From: Hyphomicrobiales bacterium
Lineage (GTDB): Bacteria; Pseudomonadota; Alphaproteobacteria; Rhizobiales; Xanthobacteraceae
Direction: 5' to 3'
NCBI GenBank assembly: GCA_019243195.1
Contig: JAFAUQ010000078.1
Span: 1-35,012 of the forward strand
Length of the DNA stretch: 35,012 nucleotides
Below are positions 1 through 8,232 of the stretch, piece after piece. The notes under the pieces are model-generated. The model made no database searches, had not been told where the DNA came from, and saw only the letters and a program-made list of their open reading frames with translations. The translations under genes and the position numbers were made by a program. Position 1 is the stretch's first letter. Each line of letters begins with the position of its first letter.

Positions 1-1
1 C

Positions 2-106
2 GCGGCGGTCGCGGACGGCGCCGTGGCCGTCGTCGACGTGCGGGTCGAGCCCGGCTATACGCCGGCGATGACTGCCGCGCTCACGCGCACGGCGAAAGTG
101 ACGTGA
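2..106 (+). CDS. C-terminal end of a probable thiamine-pyrophosphate-dependent enzyme (5' partial)
   Basis: An open frame enters from the left edge and stops at TGA 104-106, leaving 34 residues that end in GYTPAMTAALTRTAKVT. The segment VVDVRVEPGYTP resembles the last strand and tail of acetolactate-synthase-like TPP enzymes, where a Val/Asp-rich strand is followed by a short helix. No active-site residue is in view, so substrate and reaction cannot be given. It lies 25 bp upstream of the ABC importer ATPase on the same strand and may belong to the same operon, which would suggest the importer feeds this enzyme. The family call is a judgement from a short tail. Confidence 0.45.
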   Translation, partial: AAVADGAVAVVDVRVEPGYTPAMTAALTRTAKVT

Positions 107-131
107 TAACATCGACATTGCGGCGCCGCTC

Positions 132-956
132 ATGAAGCCGGCGGGTCCGATCCTCGTCGTCGAGGACATCGTCAAACGCTTCGATACGCCGGACGGTGCG
201 CTCACCGCGATCGATCGCGTCTCGTTCGATGTCGCGCCCGGCGAGTTCCTTGCGGTGATCGGGCCTTCGGGTTGCGGCAAGTCCACCTTGTTCAACGTGA
301 TCGGCGGCCTCATCGACGGCTATCAGGGCCGCGTGTCGGTCGCCGGCGAAACCGTGCGCGGCCCGCACGCGGCGCTCGGAATGGTGTTCCAGGAGGAATC
401 GACATTTCCCTGGCGAACCGTGATCGAGAACGTCGCCTTCCCGCTGGAAATCGCCGGCGTCGCCAAGGCCGAGCGCATCGAGCGCGCCCGTCATTTCGTC
501 GCGCTCGTCGGGCTTGCCGGATTCGAGCGGCGCTATCCGGCCGAATTGTCCGGCGGCATGCGCCAGCGCGTCTCGATGGCGCGTACGCTCGCATCCGAGC
601 CGAAGATATTGCTGATGGACGAGCCCTTCGCCGCGCTCGACGAACAGACGCGGCTGCTGCTCGGCGACAAGGTGCTGCAAATCCAGCAGGAGCTCAAACA
701 AACGACGTTGCTGATCACGCACAACATCACCGAGGCGGTGCAGCTTTCGGACCGCATCCTGGTGATGACCTACCGTCCGGGCCGTGTTAAGCGGGTCGTG
801 TCAATCGATCTGCCGCGCCCGCGCACCTCGGAAATCGTATCGAGCGATGCCTTCGGGCATTACGTAGCGCAAATCTGGAGCGACCTGCGCGAGGAAGCGA
901 CGCGCGGGATGCAGGACGCCGAGGCGCATTCGCGGCGCGAGAGAGCAACGCCGTGA
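132..956 (+). CDS. ABC transporter ATP-binding protein, nitrate/sulfonate/taurine type
   Basis: This 274-residue protein is the cytoplasmic ATPase of an importer for a small organic or oxyanion solute. Visible motifs are Walker A GPSGCGKS (about residues 44-51), the Q-loop glutamine near 87, signature LSGGMRQ (about 139-145), Walker B ILLMDEP (about 159-165) and an H-loop in LLITHN. Length and motif spacing fit the SsuB/TauB family. ATG 132 gives the family's usual N-terminus, although no strong ribosome-binding site precedes it. Its stop overlaps the permease start (GTG 953), so the two are probably translationally coupled. Substrate cannot be read from the ATPase; taurine, sulfonate, nitrate or a pyrimidine are all possible. 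Confidence 0.93.
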   Translation: MKPAGPILVVEDIVKRFDTPDGALTAIDRVSFDVAPGEFLAVIGPSGCGKSTLFNVIGGLIDGYQGRVSVAGETVRGPHAALGMVFQEESTFPWRTVIENVAFPLEIAGVAKAERIERARHFVALVGLAGFERRYPAELSGGMRQRVSMARTLASEPKILLMDEPFAALDEQTRLLLGDKVLQIQQELKQTTLLITHNITEAVQLSDRILVMTYRPGRVKRVVSIDLPRPRTSEIVSSDAFGHYVAQIWSDLREEATRGMQDAEAHSRRERATP

Positions 957-1723
957 ACGGAGCACGCCGGCTAGCCGCAAAACTGGCGCCGCCGGTGCTC
1001 GGCCTCACCACGCTGGTGCTCGCGATTATCCTGATCCAAATCCTGATCGAGGCGGGCCGCATCAACCGGTTCGTCGTTCCGCTGCCCACGCAAATCGCGG
1101 CGAGCTTCGGCCGGGTCATCGCGGAGGAGAACGTGCTCGGGCGTTTCCTCCTGACTGCCGGCGAGGCGCTCGCCGCCGGCGTGTTGCTCACCGTCGTCGG
1201 CATCGGCCTCGGCGTACTGCTCTATCGCTTCCGTTTGCTGCGCCTGGCGTGCGAGACCTGGGTCGCGGCGCTTGCCTCCGCGCCGCTCGTCCTGATGTAT
1301 CCGCTGTTCCTGGTGATATTCGGGCGCAGCGCGCTGACCATGGTGATGATCGGCTTCGTCGCCGCCCTGCCACCTGTGATTCTCAAGACCATCGAAGGGC
1401 TCGCGGGCACGCGGCGGGTGCTCATCGACGTCGGCCGCAGCTTCAAGCTCACCCAGGCGCAGCAGTTCTGGAAAATTCTGTTTCCCGCGGCGTTGCCCAG
1501 CATGTTCGTCGGCATCAGGCTCGGCCTGATCTTCGCGCTGATCAACGTCGTGGGAGTCGAGTTTCTCATCAATTTCGGCGGCCTCGGCCAGCTCATCAAC
1601 GAGCTTGCCGAACGTTACGATCTGCCCGGCACCTACGCGGCGATCTGCTTCGTCGTTCTGGTGAGCGTGTGCTTCTTTGCCGTCACCGGCTGGATTGAGC
1701 GATGGCTGAGACCGGCCGATTGA
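953..1723 (+). CDS. ABC transporter permease, SsuC/TauC-like (first of two)
   Basis: A 256-residue integral inner-membrane protein with about six hydrophobic segments. The cytoplasmic EAA-type loop that contacts the ATPase is visible as EGLAGTRRVLIDVGRSFK followed by an FWKILFPAALPS segment. GTG 953 overlaps the ATPase stop by four bases (GTGA), a typical coupling arrangement. The following permease starts inside its 3' end, so the importer probably uses a heterodimeric membrane channel instead of the single-permease homodimer common for TauC/SsuC. Confidence 0.92.
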   Translation: MNGARRLAAKLAPPVLGLTTLVLAIILIQILIEAGRINRFVVPLPTQIAASFGRVIAEENVLGRFLLTAGEALAAGVLLTVVGIGLGVLLYRFRLLRLACETWVAALASAPLVLMYPLFLVIFGRSALTMVMIGFVAALPPVILKTIEGLAGTRRVLIDVGRSFKLTQAQQFWKILFPAALPSMFVGIRLGLIFALINVVGVEFLINFGGLGQLINELAERYDLPGTYAAICFVVLVSVCFFAVTGWIERWLRPAD

Positions 1724-2490
1724 CGCGCGCGCCGGCGTTGGTGGCAAATCCCGTGATGCTGCTGCGCGTCGGCCTGATCGCCGCGGTGCTCGCCCTTTGG
1801 CAGACGGTGTCCGTCTCCGGGCTGTTGTTTCGGGACGTTGTTCCCTCGCTCGGCGCGATTGCCGGCGCGCTCGCGCGTCTGCTGGTCGACCCGGGCTTCT
1901 TCGGGCATCTCGGCACAAGCGCGCTCGAAATCGCCGTGGCGCTCGTCATCGGCGGCCTGTCGGGGCTGATCGTCGGCCTCGCCCTCGGCGCCAACCGTCT
2001 GCTCGGCAAGGCGTTCGAGCCCTATCTTTATTACTTGGGGCCGACGCCGAAAATCATCTTTTTTCCCATCATGATCATGTGGTTCGGCGTCGGCCCCGGC
2101 TCGAAGGTTGCAATGGGCGTGATCTCGTGTTTCTTCCCCATCGCGCTGTCGACCGCCGCCGGCATGCGCCAGATCGATCGCGTGTTGATCCGGGTAGGCC
2201 GCAGCTTTCGAGCCGCCACTTGGCAGATGGTGAGCAAAATCTATCTGCCGGCGATGCGCGAGCCGATCGTCAATGGCGTGCGGCTGGGGTTTGGCGTGGC
2301 CGTCATCGGAACGCTGCTCGCCGAGACCAAGCTGTCGAACCGCGGCGTCGGATTTCTCGTGATCAACAGCTACAGCACCTTCGATATGCCGCGCATGTAC
2401 GCCCTGCTCATCATCGTGTTCATGATTGCGATCGGCGTGAACGCGCTCGTCGGCCGTCTCGGGGCCGGCCGGCCGCACATCAAATCCTGA
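1702..2490 (+). CDS. ABC transporter permease, SsuC/TauC-like (second of two)
   Basis: A 262-residue membrane protein paralogous to the gene before it. It has the same EAA-type loop (AAGMRQIDRVLIRVGRSFR, then KIYLPAMREP) and about six membrane segments. It overlaps the upstream permease by 22 bases in another frame and ends 12 bases before the binding-protein start. The conserved VGRSF in both permeases marks them as a pair made for one ATPase dimer. The start is an ATG inside the previous gene; a later start would cut into the first hydrophobic segment. Confidence 0.91.
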   Translation: MAETGRLTRAPALVANPVMLLRVGLIAAVLALWQTVSVSGLLFRDVVPSLGAIAGALARLLVDPGFFGHLGTSALEIAVALVIGGLSGLIVGLALGANRLLGKAFEPYLYYLGPTPKIIFFPIMIMWFGVGPGSKVAMGVISCFFPIALSTAAGMRQIDRVLIRVGRSFRAATWQMVSKIYLPAMREPIVNGVRLGFGVAVIGTLLAETKLSNRGVGFLVINSYSTFDMPRMYALLIIVFMIAIGVNALVGRLGAGRPHIKS

Positions 2491-2502
2491 AGGAGTAGCT
2501 TC

Positions 2503-3465
2503 ATGGGTCGGTTACGAGCCCTCGCCGGCATGGCGGCCGTGGCAGTGTTTCTCTCGACCGGTGCGGCGGCGGCTGCCGACGCGCTTAAGGTCACGATTGG
2601 CCAGCGCGGCAACTGGGACAGCGCCGTCGTCCATCTCGGCAGCAAGCCGGGCATCTTCCGCAAACACGGCCTCGACGTGGAAAGCATCTACACGTCGGGA
2701 AGGGGCGAGACCCTTCAGCCGGTGATCGCCGGCAGCGTCGATCTCGGCATTGCGGTCGGGACCTTGGGAGCGATTGCCGCTTATTCGAGAGGCGCGCCGG
2801 TGCGCATCGTCGGCGCGCAGGCGACCGGCGCCGCCGACTATTGGTACGCGAAAGCCACCTCCCCGATCCGAAGTCTCAAGGATACTGACGGCAAGACCAT
2901 CGCATTTTCGACCAATGGATCGTCGACCCACAGCGTCGTGCTCGCGTTCATCAAGGAGTTCGGCCTTGCGGCGAAGCCCACCGCGACCGGCAATCCGTCC
3001 TCGACGCTCACCGCCGTCATGACCGACCAGGTGGACGTGGGCTGGGCTTCGCCGCCGTTCGGCTTGAAAGAAATGAGCGAGGGGAAGATCCGCTTGATCG
3101 CGCGGGCGACCGATGCCTCGCTCGTGCGCGGCCGCACTATCCGGGTAATCGTCGCGCATGCGCCGGCGCTCGCGCAACGTGCCGACACGATCAGCCGCTT
3201 CATGCAGGCTTATCGCGAAAGCATCGATTACATGTACGGCGATGGTCCCCAGGTCATCAAAGACTACGCGGAGTTCGTTGGGGTGCCAGAACCGCTTGCT
3301 CGACGCGTGCGCGACGAGTTCTTTCCCAAGTCGCTGCTGTGGCCGGACGAGATCAAGGGCCTCGACTCGCTGATGGAGGAGGCGGTGGCGTTCAAATTCG
3401 TCAACGCGCCGCTGACGGAACAACAAACGAAGGAGTTCATCCAAATTTCAGGCACACCCCGCTGA
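2503..3465 (+). CDS. ABC transporter substrate-binding protein, NMT1/SsuA-like
   Basis: A 320-residue periplasmic binding protein that captures the solute for the preceding importer. An N-terminal signal peptide (MGRLRALAGMAAVAVFLSTG, cleaved after an Ala-rich stretch near residue 25) is followed by the family's opening strand KVTIGQRGNW and the GIFRKHGLDVE segment typical of SsuA/TauA/NMT1 proteins. A good ribosome-binding site (AAGGAG) lies about 7 bases before ATG 2503. It closes the four-gene operon. The ligand is unknown: residues of the taurine or sulfonate pocket cannot be assigned by eye. Confidence 0.92.
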   Translation: MGRLRALAGMAAVAVFLSTGAAAAADALKVTIGQRGNWDSAVVHLGSKPGIFRKHGLDVESIYTSGRGETLQPVIAGSVDLGIAVGTLGAIAAYSRGAPVRIVGAQATGAADYWYAKATSPIRSLKDTDGKTIAFSTNGSSTHSVVLAFIKEFGLAAKPTATGNPSSTLTAVMTDQVDVGWASPPFGLKEMSEGKIRLIARATDASLVRGRTIRVIVAHAPALAQRADTISRFMQAYRESIDYMYGDGPQVIKDYAEFVGVPEPLARRVRDEFFPKSLLWPDEIKGLDSLMEEAVAFKFVNAPLTEQQTKEFIQISGTPR

Positions 3466-3516
3466 CGACAGGTGCGCCGATTCGTTCGCGTCGCGGAAAC
3501 GCGACTTTCACATTTG

Positions 3517-3930
3517 TTATTTGGAGGGCTCCAGGTCCGGACCGTGCAGTTCGGGTCGCCCCGCAGAGGTGCTCGTCTCTGGAGCCGAGGTCGGCCGCAC
3601 CGTCGGTCGTCCCGTGTCGGGGGCAGCCGCCGACGCGGGCGTCGAACGCGATCCTCCCGCGTTATCGGGCTCGGGCATTGCGTCGTCGTCATTACGATGA
3701 CGGCGATGATGGCGGGCAGAACGTGAGCGGTGGCCGCGCCGCCACCCTCGCCCGCCTACCGATATATGAAAGCCGCCGAAGCTGAACTGGGCACGGGCGG
3801 GTTTTGGCCCGCCGACCGGTGATCCGAGCATTATCATACCTGCGGCAACCAGCACGGCGCACGAAGTGAGCAGGATGCGCCGCACCGAAAGGGGTCGGCA
3901 TGAACCAGCAGTGCTTCCGACACGGATCAT
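3517..3930 (-). CDS. Small secreted His/Arg-rich protein with C-terminal LHGPDLEPSK tag
   Basis: I do not recognise a named family. ATG 3930 is preceded by GGGGAGG at good spacing and opens a 137-residue protein. It has a basic N-terminus, a hydrophobic signal peptide ending ARAQ, the mature start FSFGGFHISVGG, an Arg/His-rich stretch (RHHRRHRN), a Pro/Ser/Thr/Ala-rich low-complexity region, and the terminal tag LHGPDLEPSK. The gene at 4536-4942 has the same architecture and tag, so the two are paralogues. They lie beside the FHA-protease/kinase operon on the opposite strand. The frame is open upstream to 4101, but the ribosome-binding site and signal peptide favour 3930. A secreted or envelope role is inferred. 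Confidence 0.7.
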   Translation of the reverse strand: MIRVGSTAGSCRPLSVRRILLTSCAVLVAAGMIMLGSPVGGPKPARAQFSFGGFHISVGGRGWRRGHRSRSARHHRRHRNDDDAMPEPDNAGGSRSTPASAAAPDTGRPTVRPTSAPETSTSAGRPELHGPDLEPSK

Positions 3931-3969
3931 ATTTGGCCTCCCCGCCGTAGCCCGGCGTGCGAAACAATT

Positions 3970-4101
3970 GTGCATGAGGAGTCGCCATGCCTCAATCGAA
4001 TAGTCAAGGACTTCATCGGCTTCTTTGGGCTGCTCCAAGTAAAAATCGCAGACCACCGACAGGATCGACGGTTCATCGATAAGTTGTCGCCATGGCCAGC
4101 C
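3970..4101 (-). pseudogene. Possible small gene remnant upstream of the secreted protein
   Basis: In the same minus-strand frame as the secreted protein, about 44 codons upstream of its start read like real protein, with an acidic amphipathic stretch (DEPSILSVVCDFYLEQPKEA) and no natural start codon at the 5' end. A nearby ATG (MATTYR, then stop) is in another frame, so a one-base shift could have split a small gene. This could also be chance open frame. No family recognised. Confidence 0.25.
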
Positions 4102-4198
4102 TTACCGGTCCGCGCGACGGCTACTCTAATTGACAACCGATGGACGATTTGCTCGATTTCCTGCGCGCAACGGCGAAAAAGCAAAACGAGAAAACAAA

Positions 4199-4498
4199 AT
4201 GCAGCGCGCGCTAGCCGCTATCCTGGTCTGTCTGGGGCTCGTCTTGCCGGCGTCGGCCAAGCCACTGCGGACGACCGGCCACGAAGTATTTTGCGCCAAC
4301 GCCCATGACCTGATGGACTATGCCGCTGCGGTTTCCACCAAAAGCGAGGGGAGCGAGGGCGCGGTGCCGGGATGCATGAAGCTCAAGCGGGGGCTGCGCT
4401 ATCGTGTGCTGAGCGACGAGCCGGACCGGCCGGCGCGCATTCGCCTCCAACGGGGCCGCGGCGCAGTCGAGGGCTACGCGATTAGCATCGGCGAATGA
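4199..4498 (+). CDS. Small secreted protein of unknown function
   Basis: A 99-residue protein whose ATG at 4199 opens a clear Sec signal peptide (MQRALAAILVCLGLVLPASA, cleavage before KPLRTT). The mature part is about 79 residues with two cysteines (in EVFCANA and VPGCMKL) that could form one disulphide. I do not recognise the fold. A longer frame from 4130 exists but would bury the signal peptide. It sits between the two tagged secreted paralogues on the opposite strand, so it has its own promoter. Periplasmic location is inferred from the signal peptide. Confidence 0.72.
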   Translation: MQRALAAILVCLGLVLPASAKPLRTTGHEVFCANAHDLMDYAAAVSTKSEGSEGAVPGCMKLKRGLRYRVLSDEPDRPARIRLQRGRGAVEGYAISIGE

Positions 4499-4535
4499 GC
4501 GCGCCCGATCCGCGCGCGGCCGCGGCTTGCTGTCT

Positions 4536-4942
4536 TTACTTCGACGGCTCTATATCGGGGCCGTGCAGAAGAGGTCGGCTCGCGCTGGTCACCGGCCCCT
4601 CAGCCGCCGGGGTGGCAATGACTGGTGCGGGCGCAGGCGCCTGCGGAGCGGGCACAGTCTTCGCCGCCGTTTCTTCCTCTTGGTCGCCGCCGCGTCGGCG
4701 CCCATGCCGTCGGCTGCTGGCGTTGGCATGACGGCTGGAGCGATGGCGGGAATAATAACCGCCGCCTCCGAGCCCGTGGACGTGAATACGGAAGCCGCCG
4801 ATGACGAAGGTCTGCGCGGCCGCAGGCGTCGCCGGCATCAGCATGATGCCGAAGGCACCGCCGCAGCGGACATAACGAGCCGTTTGCGCACCTCACGCGG
4901 TACGATTGTCCTGGACTCCGAATTCCCGTTAACCGCGACCAT
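4536..4942 (-). pseudogene. Frameshifted paralogue of the tagged secreted protein (tag LHGPDIEPSK)
   Basis: The main frame (4536-4844 from an internal ATG) encodes a mature part starting TFVIGGFRIHVHG after an AAAQ signal-cleavage site, then an Arg/His-rich segment, a Pro/Ala-rich region and the tag LHGPDIEPSK. Its first hydrophobic half lies in a different frame. ATG 4942, preceded by GGAGGG, opens MVAVNGNSESRTIVPREVRK and continues to SAAAV, matching the layout of the paralogue at 3517-3930. That frame ends at a stop near 4841. Loss of one base near 4850-4860 explains the break. Expression could still start at an internal GTG (4871) with a short signal peptide, so true inactivation is likely but not certain; a sequencing error is the alternative. 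Confidence 0.6.
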
Positions 4943-5224
4943 ATCTCGCCCTCCACGATCCATCAAAAAATATGGCATGTTGTGCACCATGAAACGGCAG
5001 AGAGCAATCGGTAACTGGCAGTGGGATGGATGGGCTGGGCAGCCGACGATTCAAGCAGAAATCGAGACTTTCTCAATAATGTACGCGACTTGCGCCGGCT
5101 GTTATCCCTAATCCTTCATCCCCCATTTCGATATTTTCCCGGCGCGCTTTGGACTAACCCTTGCCCCCAGGAAATGTGTCGAAGTAATGTCCCGGCCGGT
5201 TAGCTTTAAAGTTAGGGGGTTTCC

Positions 5225-7054
5225 GTGACCATCAACCCGCAGGCCCGCATTGTCGTCCGCCATCTGAGCGGATCGAAAGTCAATCAAGTCGAGCAAATCC
5301 CGCTCAAAGACTTGCATGAAATCACCATTGGCCGCGATCCCAGTTCGGGGATTGCCTATGATCAGCGCCGCGACGATGTCGTCAGCCGCCAGCATGCCGC
5401 CATCCGGATCGACGATGCGAACGACAAACTTTCATTCCGATTGATCGATCTCAACAGCAGCAACGGTACATTGCTAAACGGCGAGCCGGTCACCGGCGAG
5501 GTCGAATTGGCCCCGGAGGACACGGTCGAACTCGGCCGCGGCGGACCCCGGTTTAGCTTCGACATCCAGCCGCGTCCCGACAACCTGGCGGCACGAACCC
5601 GTGTCATGAGCGCGATGGACGCGAATGCGACGCGCACCATGTCGACGGCCGCCGCCGAGCTTGGAGCGAATGGCAAAGGGACCCGCGAGATCGGCGCGGT
5701 CACCGGTACCCGTGAGACCGCTCCGGGGAAGCCGAGCGTCGGTAAAGAGACGGTGATGCGCATGCTGTTCCAGGAGCGGCAAAAGTCCAGCCGCGTCTGG
5801 ATGAGCTCGATCGCCGCGGTCGTCGCCGTCCTGATCGTGGCCGCCGGCGGGCTGTGGTGGCACAACCGCTCGGTTGCTGACCAATTGCGTCGCGAAGCGG
5901 CCGCCGAGGCGGAGAAGGCGCAGGCCGCAGCGGAGCGCAAAGCCAACCAGCAGATGACTCAGCAGCTGGGAGCGAATGCGAAGGAGATAGTTACCAAATA
6001 CGGCGACTCCACAGTGGTCGTGAATGTGCAGTGGCGCATGTACGACCGGCTGACCGGCCAGCCGCTGTTCCACAAGGTGGTCTCGCTGACGCAAAAGAAA
6101 TTGCGTGAATACTACCCCGCCTTCATCAAGCTGCCGAACGGCCGGGTGGTCCGCTGGCTCACAACGAGTGACGGCAACCGCCGCAATATTGGGATCGGTC
6201 AGTCCGGCAGCGGATCCGGATTCGTGGTCAGCGACCAGGGTCACATCCTGACCAACAAGCACGTCGCTGCCGATTGGATGACGAACTTCGAGGAGATCGG
6301 CTGGAAGCAGAATGCAGCGCACTTGGGTTATCTGGTGGATTATTCGGACAGCAGTAAGAAAAAGGTCACCTTCAAGATCATCCAGCTCGCCGACTACGCA
6401 AACGAGCTGAGGAAATGGATTCCGGAAGAGGGTGGCTACGTGTTCGCCGAGGACCTTCCGGTTTTGATCGGCGGGAATCTCGATAACCGGCGCGTGTTCC
6501 AGGGACGCAACGAATGGCTCGAGGTGCGCTTCGCCGGCAACCGCGTGAGCGTTCAGGCCAACCTGGTTCGCGCCTCGACCGATGCCGATGCGGCGCTGTT
6601 GAAGATCGATATGACCGGCCTCAGGCCGGTCGAACTCGACCAGCGCGACGACGACGTCGATGTCGGCGATCGGGTCATGGTGCTTGGCTATCCCGGCATA
6701 TCGGCGGAGACATTCGTGCGCACCAGCTCGGTCGAAGTCGGCCGAGTGGGTACCGGCCGCCTGGAATCCGTGCCCGAGCCGACCGTCAGCGAAGGCATCA
6801 TCCAGATCAAGGGGCGCGGCTATAAGGAAGACGGCGACGTCACGATTCTCGGCACGATGGGCGACACCTATCAGATGAGCATCAACAGCACCGGGCATGG
6901 CAACAGCGGCGGTCCCGTGTTCAATACCAAAGGCCAAGTCGTCGGATTGTTCACCTACGGCGTCAACCGGGCCGGCGATGCATCGGTCACCTACGCGGTG
7001 CCGATCAAACACGGCCGCGCCCTGCTCAACGCGCAGCGTTCGACTTCAAACTGA
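5225..7054 (+). CDS. FHA domain - transmembrane - trypsin-like serine protease
   Basis: A 609-residue signalling protease. Residues about 8-105 form an FHA phosphothreonine-binding domain (TIGRDPSS, VVSRQHAAI, LIDLNSSNGT). A membrane helix lies near 192-215 (SSIAAVVAVLIVAAGGLWW), followed by a short Ala/Glu/Gln coiled coil. The protease domain carries His346 in ILTNKHVAAD, Asp455 in DADAALLKID and Ser561 in GHGNSGGP, so the triad is complete. Topology would put FHA in the cytoplasm and the protease in the periplasm, letting kinase phosphorylation gate outside proteolysis; that is inference. GTG 5225 follows TAGGGGG. It leads an operon with a phosphatase and two kinases. No PDZ domain is visible, unlike DegP/HtrA. 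Confidence 0.9.
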   Translation: MTINPQARIVVRHLSGSKVNQVEQIPLKDLHEITIGRDPSSGIAYDQRRDDVVSRQHAAIRIDDANDKLSFRLIDLNSSNGTLLNGEPVTGEVELAPEDTVELGRGGPRFSFDIQPRPDNLAARTRVMSAMDANATRTMSTAAAELGANGKGTREIGAVTGTRETAPGKPSVGKETVMRMLFQERQKSSRVWMSSIAAVVAVLIVAAGGLWWHNRSVADQLRREAAAEAEKAQAAAERKANQQMTQQLGANAKEIVTKYGDSTVVVNVQWRMYDRLTGQPLFHKVVSLTQKKLREYYPAFIKLPNGRVVRWLTTSDGNRRNIGIGQSGSGSGFVVSDQGHILTNKHVAADWMTNFEEIGWKQNAAHLGYLVDYSDSSKKKVTFKIIQLADYANELRKWIPEEGGYVFAEDLPVLIGGNLDNRRVFQGRNEWLEVRFAGNRVSVQANLVRASTDADAALLKIDMTGLRPVELDQRDDDVDVGDRVMVLGYPGISAETFVRTSSVEVGRVGTGRLESVPEPTVSEGIIQIKGRGYKEDGDVTILGTMGDTYQMSINSTGHGNSGGPVFNTKGQVVGLFTYGVNRAGDASVTYAVPIKHGRALLNAQRSTSN

Positions 7055-7251
7055 CGCCCGTGGAGGCGGCGGAGCGATTCTCGTCCGGGCAGACTCGAAA
7101 TGGGGCTGCTTTAGAAGTATTGCATCGGGTTCGTCATTCCCCTCCAGGCGCGCCATGCACGAAGGGCGCCGGCATATCCCACATGAGGTCGAGGGTGTCA
7201 CGTCCGCCGTCATCCGAATCGAGCCCGCGCCGTCGATCATTGCTTTCCGGC

Positions 7252-8232
7252 ATGGCTTGGCTGACCGATCGCCTGCGGGAAAAGCAGGCGCCATCCAAAT
7301 CGGCGGGGCCGCCGGCGACAGCCACTCCAACGACGCAACCGGCACAACGGCTTCGTTTCGACGCGGCCGTGCTGACTGACGTCGGCATCGTGCGCGATCA
7401 CAACGAGGATACGGTCCTCTACGTGCCGCCGCAGGAGAACGGCGCCACCGGCAATCGCGCAACCCTTGCGTTGGTGGCCGACGGCATGGGCGGACACGCG
7501 GCCGGCGAAGTTGCAAGCGGGATCGCCGCCGACACCATCCGGCGCGTTTTCTACGAAGCCGATGGTCCGCCCCCGAAGGCGTTGCGGTCCGCCTTCGCGG
7601 CTGCCAACGACGAGATCCTGAATTGGACCAAGACCCATCCCGAATGTGCCGGCATGGGGACCACCTGCACCGCGCTGGCTTTGAGCGAGACCGAAGCGTG
7701 GTTGGCTCATGTCGGGGACAGCCGCGCCTATTTGTTGCGCGCCGGCTCGCTCGCGCAGCTCAGCGAGGATCAAACGCTGGTCGCGCAGTTGGTGCGCGAG
7801 GGCAAGCTCACGGAAGAGGAAGCGCGCCACAGCCCCGTTTCCAACGTCATCCTGCAAGCGCTCGGAATGGGACCGGACATCGAGCCGGTGATTTGGGAGA
7901 AGCCGCTAGGGCTTGCGCCCGGCGACACCCTGATCGTCTGCACGGACGGACTGACCGGCCTCGTATCGGATCCCGAGATCGCGGAAATCGCCGGACGGCT
8001 GGCGCCGCACGAGGCGGGCACCGCCCTGATCGCGGCGGCGAACGACGCCGGCGGTCATGACAATATCTCCGTGGGGATCATCCGCGCTGCCGCGCAAGCG
8101 GAGCAGACGAGCGAACCCGGCAATACGACCCGCCGCATGGCGCTCTTGGAGCCGGTCGACGAGGGCTCCTCGTCGGACCGCCACACGCGGCGCATCACTC
8201 TGCCGAGTGGAGACGCTTTGCGCGATGGCTAG
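7252..8232 (+). CDS. PP2C-family protein serine/threonine phosphatase
   Basis: A 326-residue PPM/PP2C phosphatase expected to reverse phosphorylation by the two downstream kinases. Metal-binding motifs are complete: RDHNED (about 49-53), VADGMGGH (Asp77, Gly78), a GDSRAYLL segment (155-162), CTDG (Asp232) and GGHDN (Asp270, Asn271). The C-terminal 45 residues are a Thr/Ser/Arg-rich tail that could itself be phosphorylated. The frame is open back to GTG 7060, but those extra 64 codons look unstructured; ATG 7252 starts a plausible helix (MAWLTDRLREK) although it lacks a strong ribosome-binding site, so the start is uncertain. The stop overlaps the first kinase by eight bases. Confidence 0.9.
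   Translation: MAWLTDRLREKQAPSKSAGPPATATPTTQPAQRLRFDAAVLTDVGIVRDHNEDTVLYVPPQENGATGNRATLALVADGMGGHAAGEVASGIAADTIRRVFYEADGPPPKALRSAFAAANDEILNWTKTHPECAGMGTTCTALALSETEAWLAHVGDSRAYLLRAGSLAQLSEDQTLVAQLVREGKLTEEEARHSPVSNVILQALGMGPDIEPVIWEKPLGLAPGDTLIVCTDGLTGLVSDPEIAEIAGRLAPHEAGTALIAAANDAGGHDNISVGIIRAAAQAEQTSEPGNTTRRMALLEPVDEGSSSDRHTRRITLPSGDALRDG

Noticed and set aside
4943-5224. Short plus-strand frame of about 40 codons at 4989-5111
   Set aside because: Weak ribosome-binding site, no similarity to a family and Trp/Gln-rich composition; kept as non-coding.
5474-7012. A 512-codon minus-strand frame opposite the FHA-protease
   Set aside because: Antisense shadow; the plus strand carries a full FHA domain and catalytic triad.
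7060-7251. Possible 64-residue N-terminal extension of the PP2C phosphatase
   Set aside because: The residues look random and include no conserved PP2C sequence; ATG 7252 starts close to the catalytic domain. Start remains uncertain.
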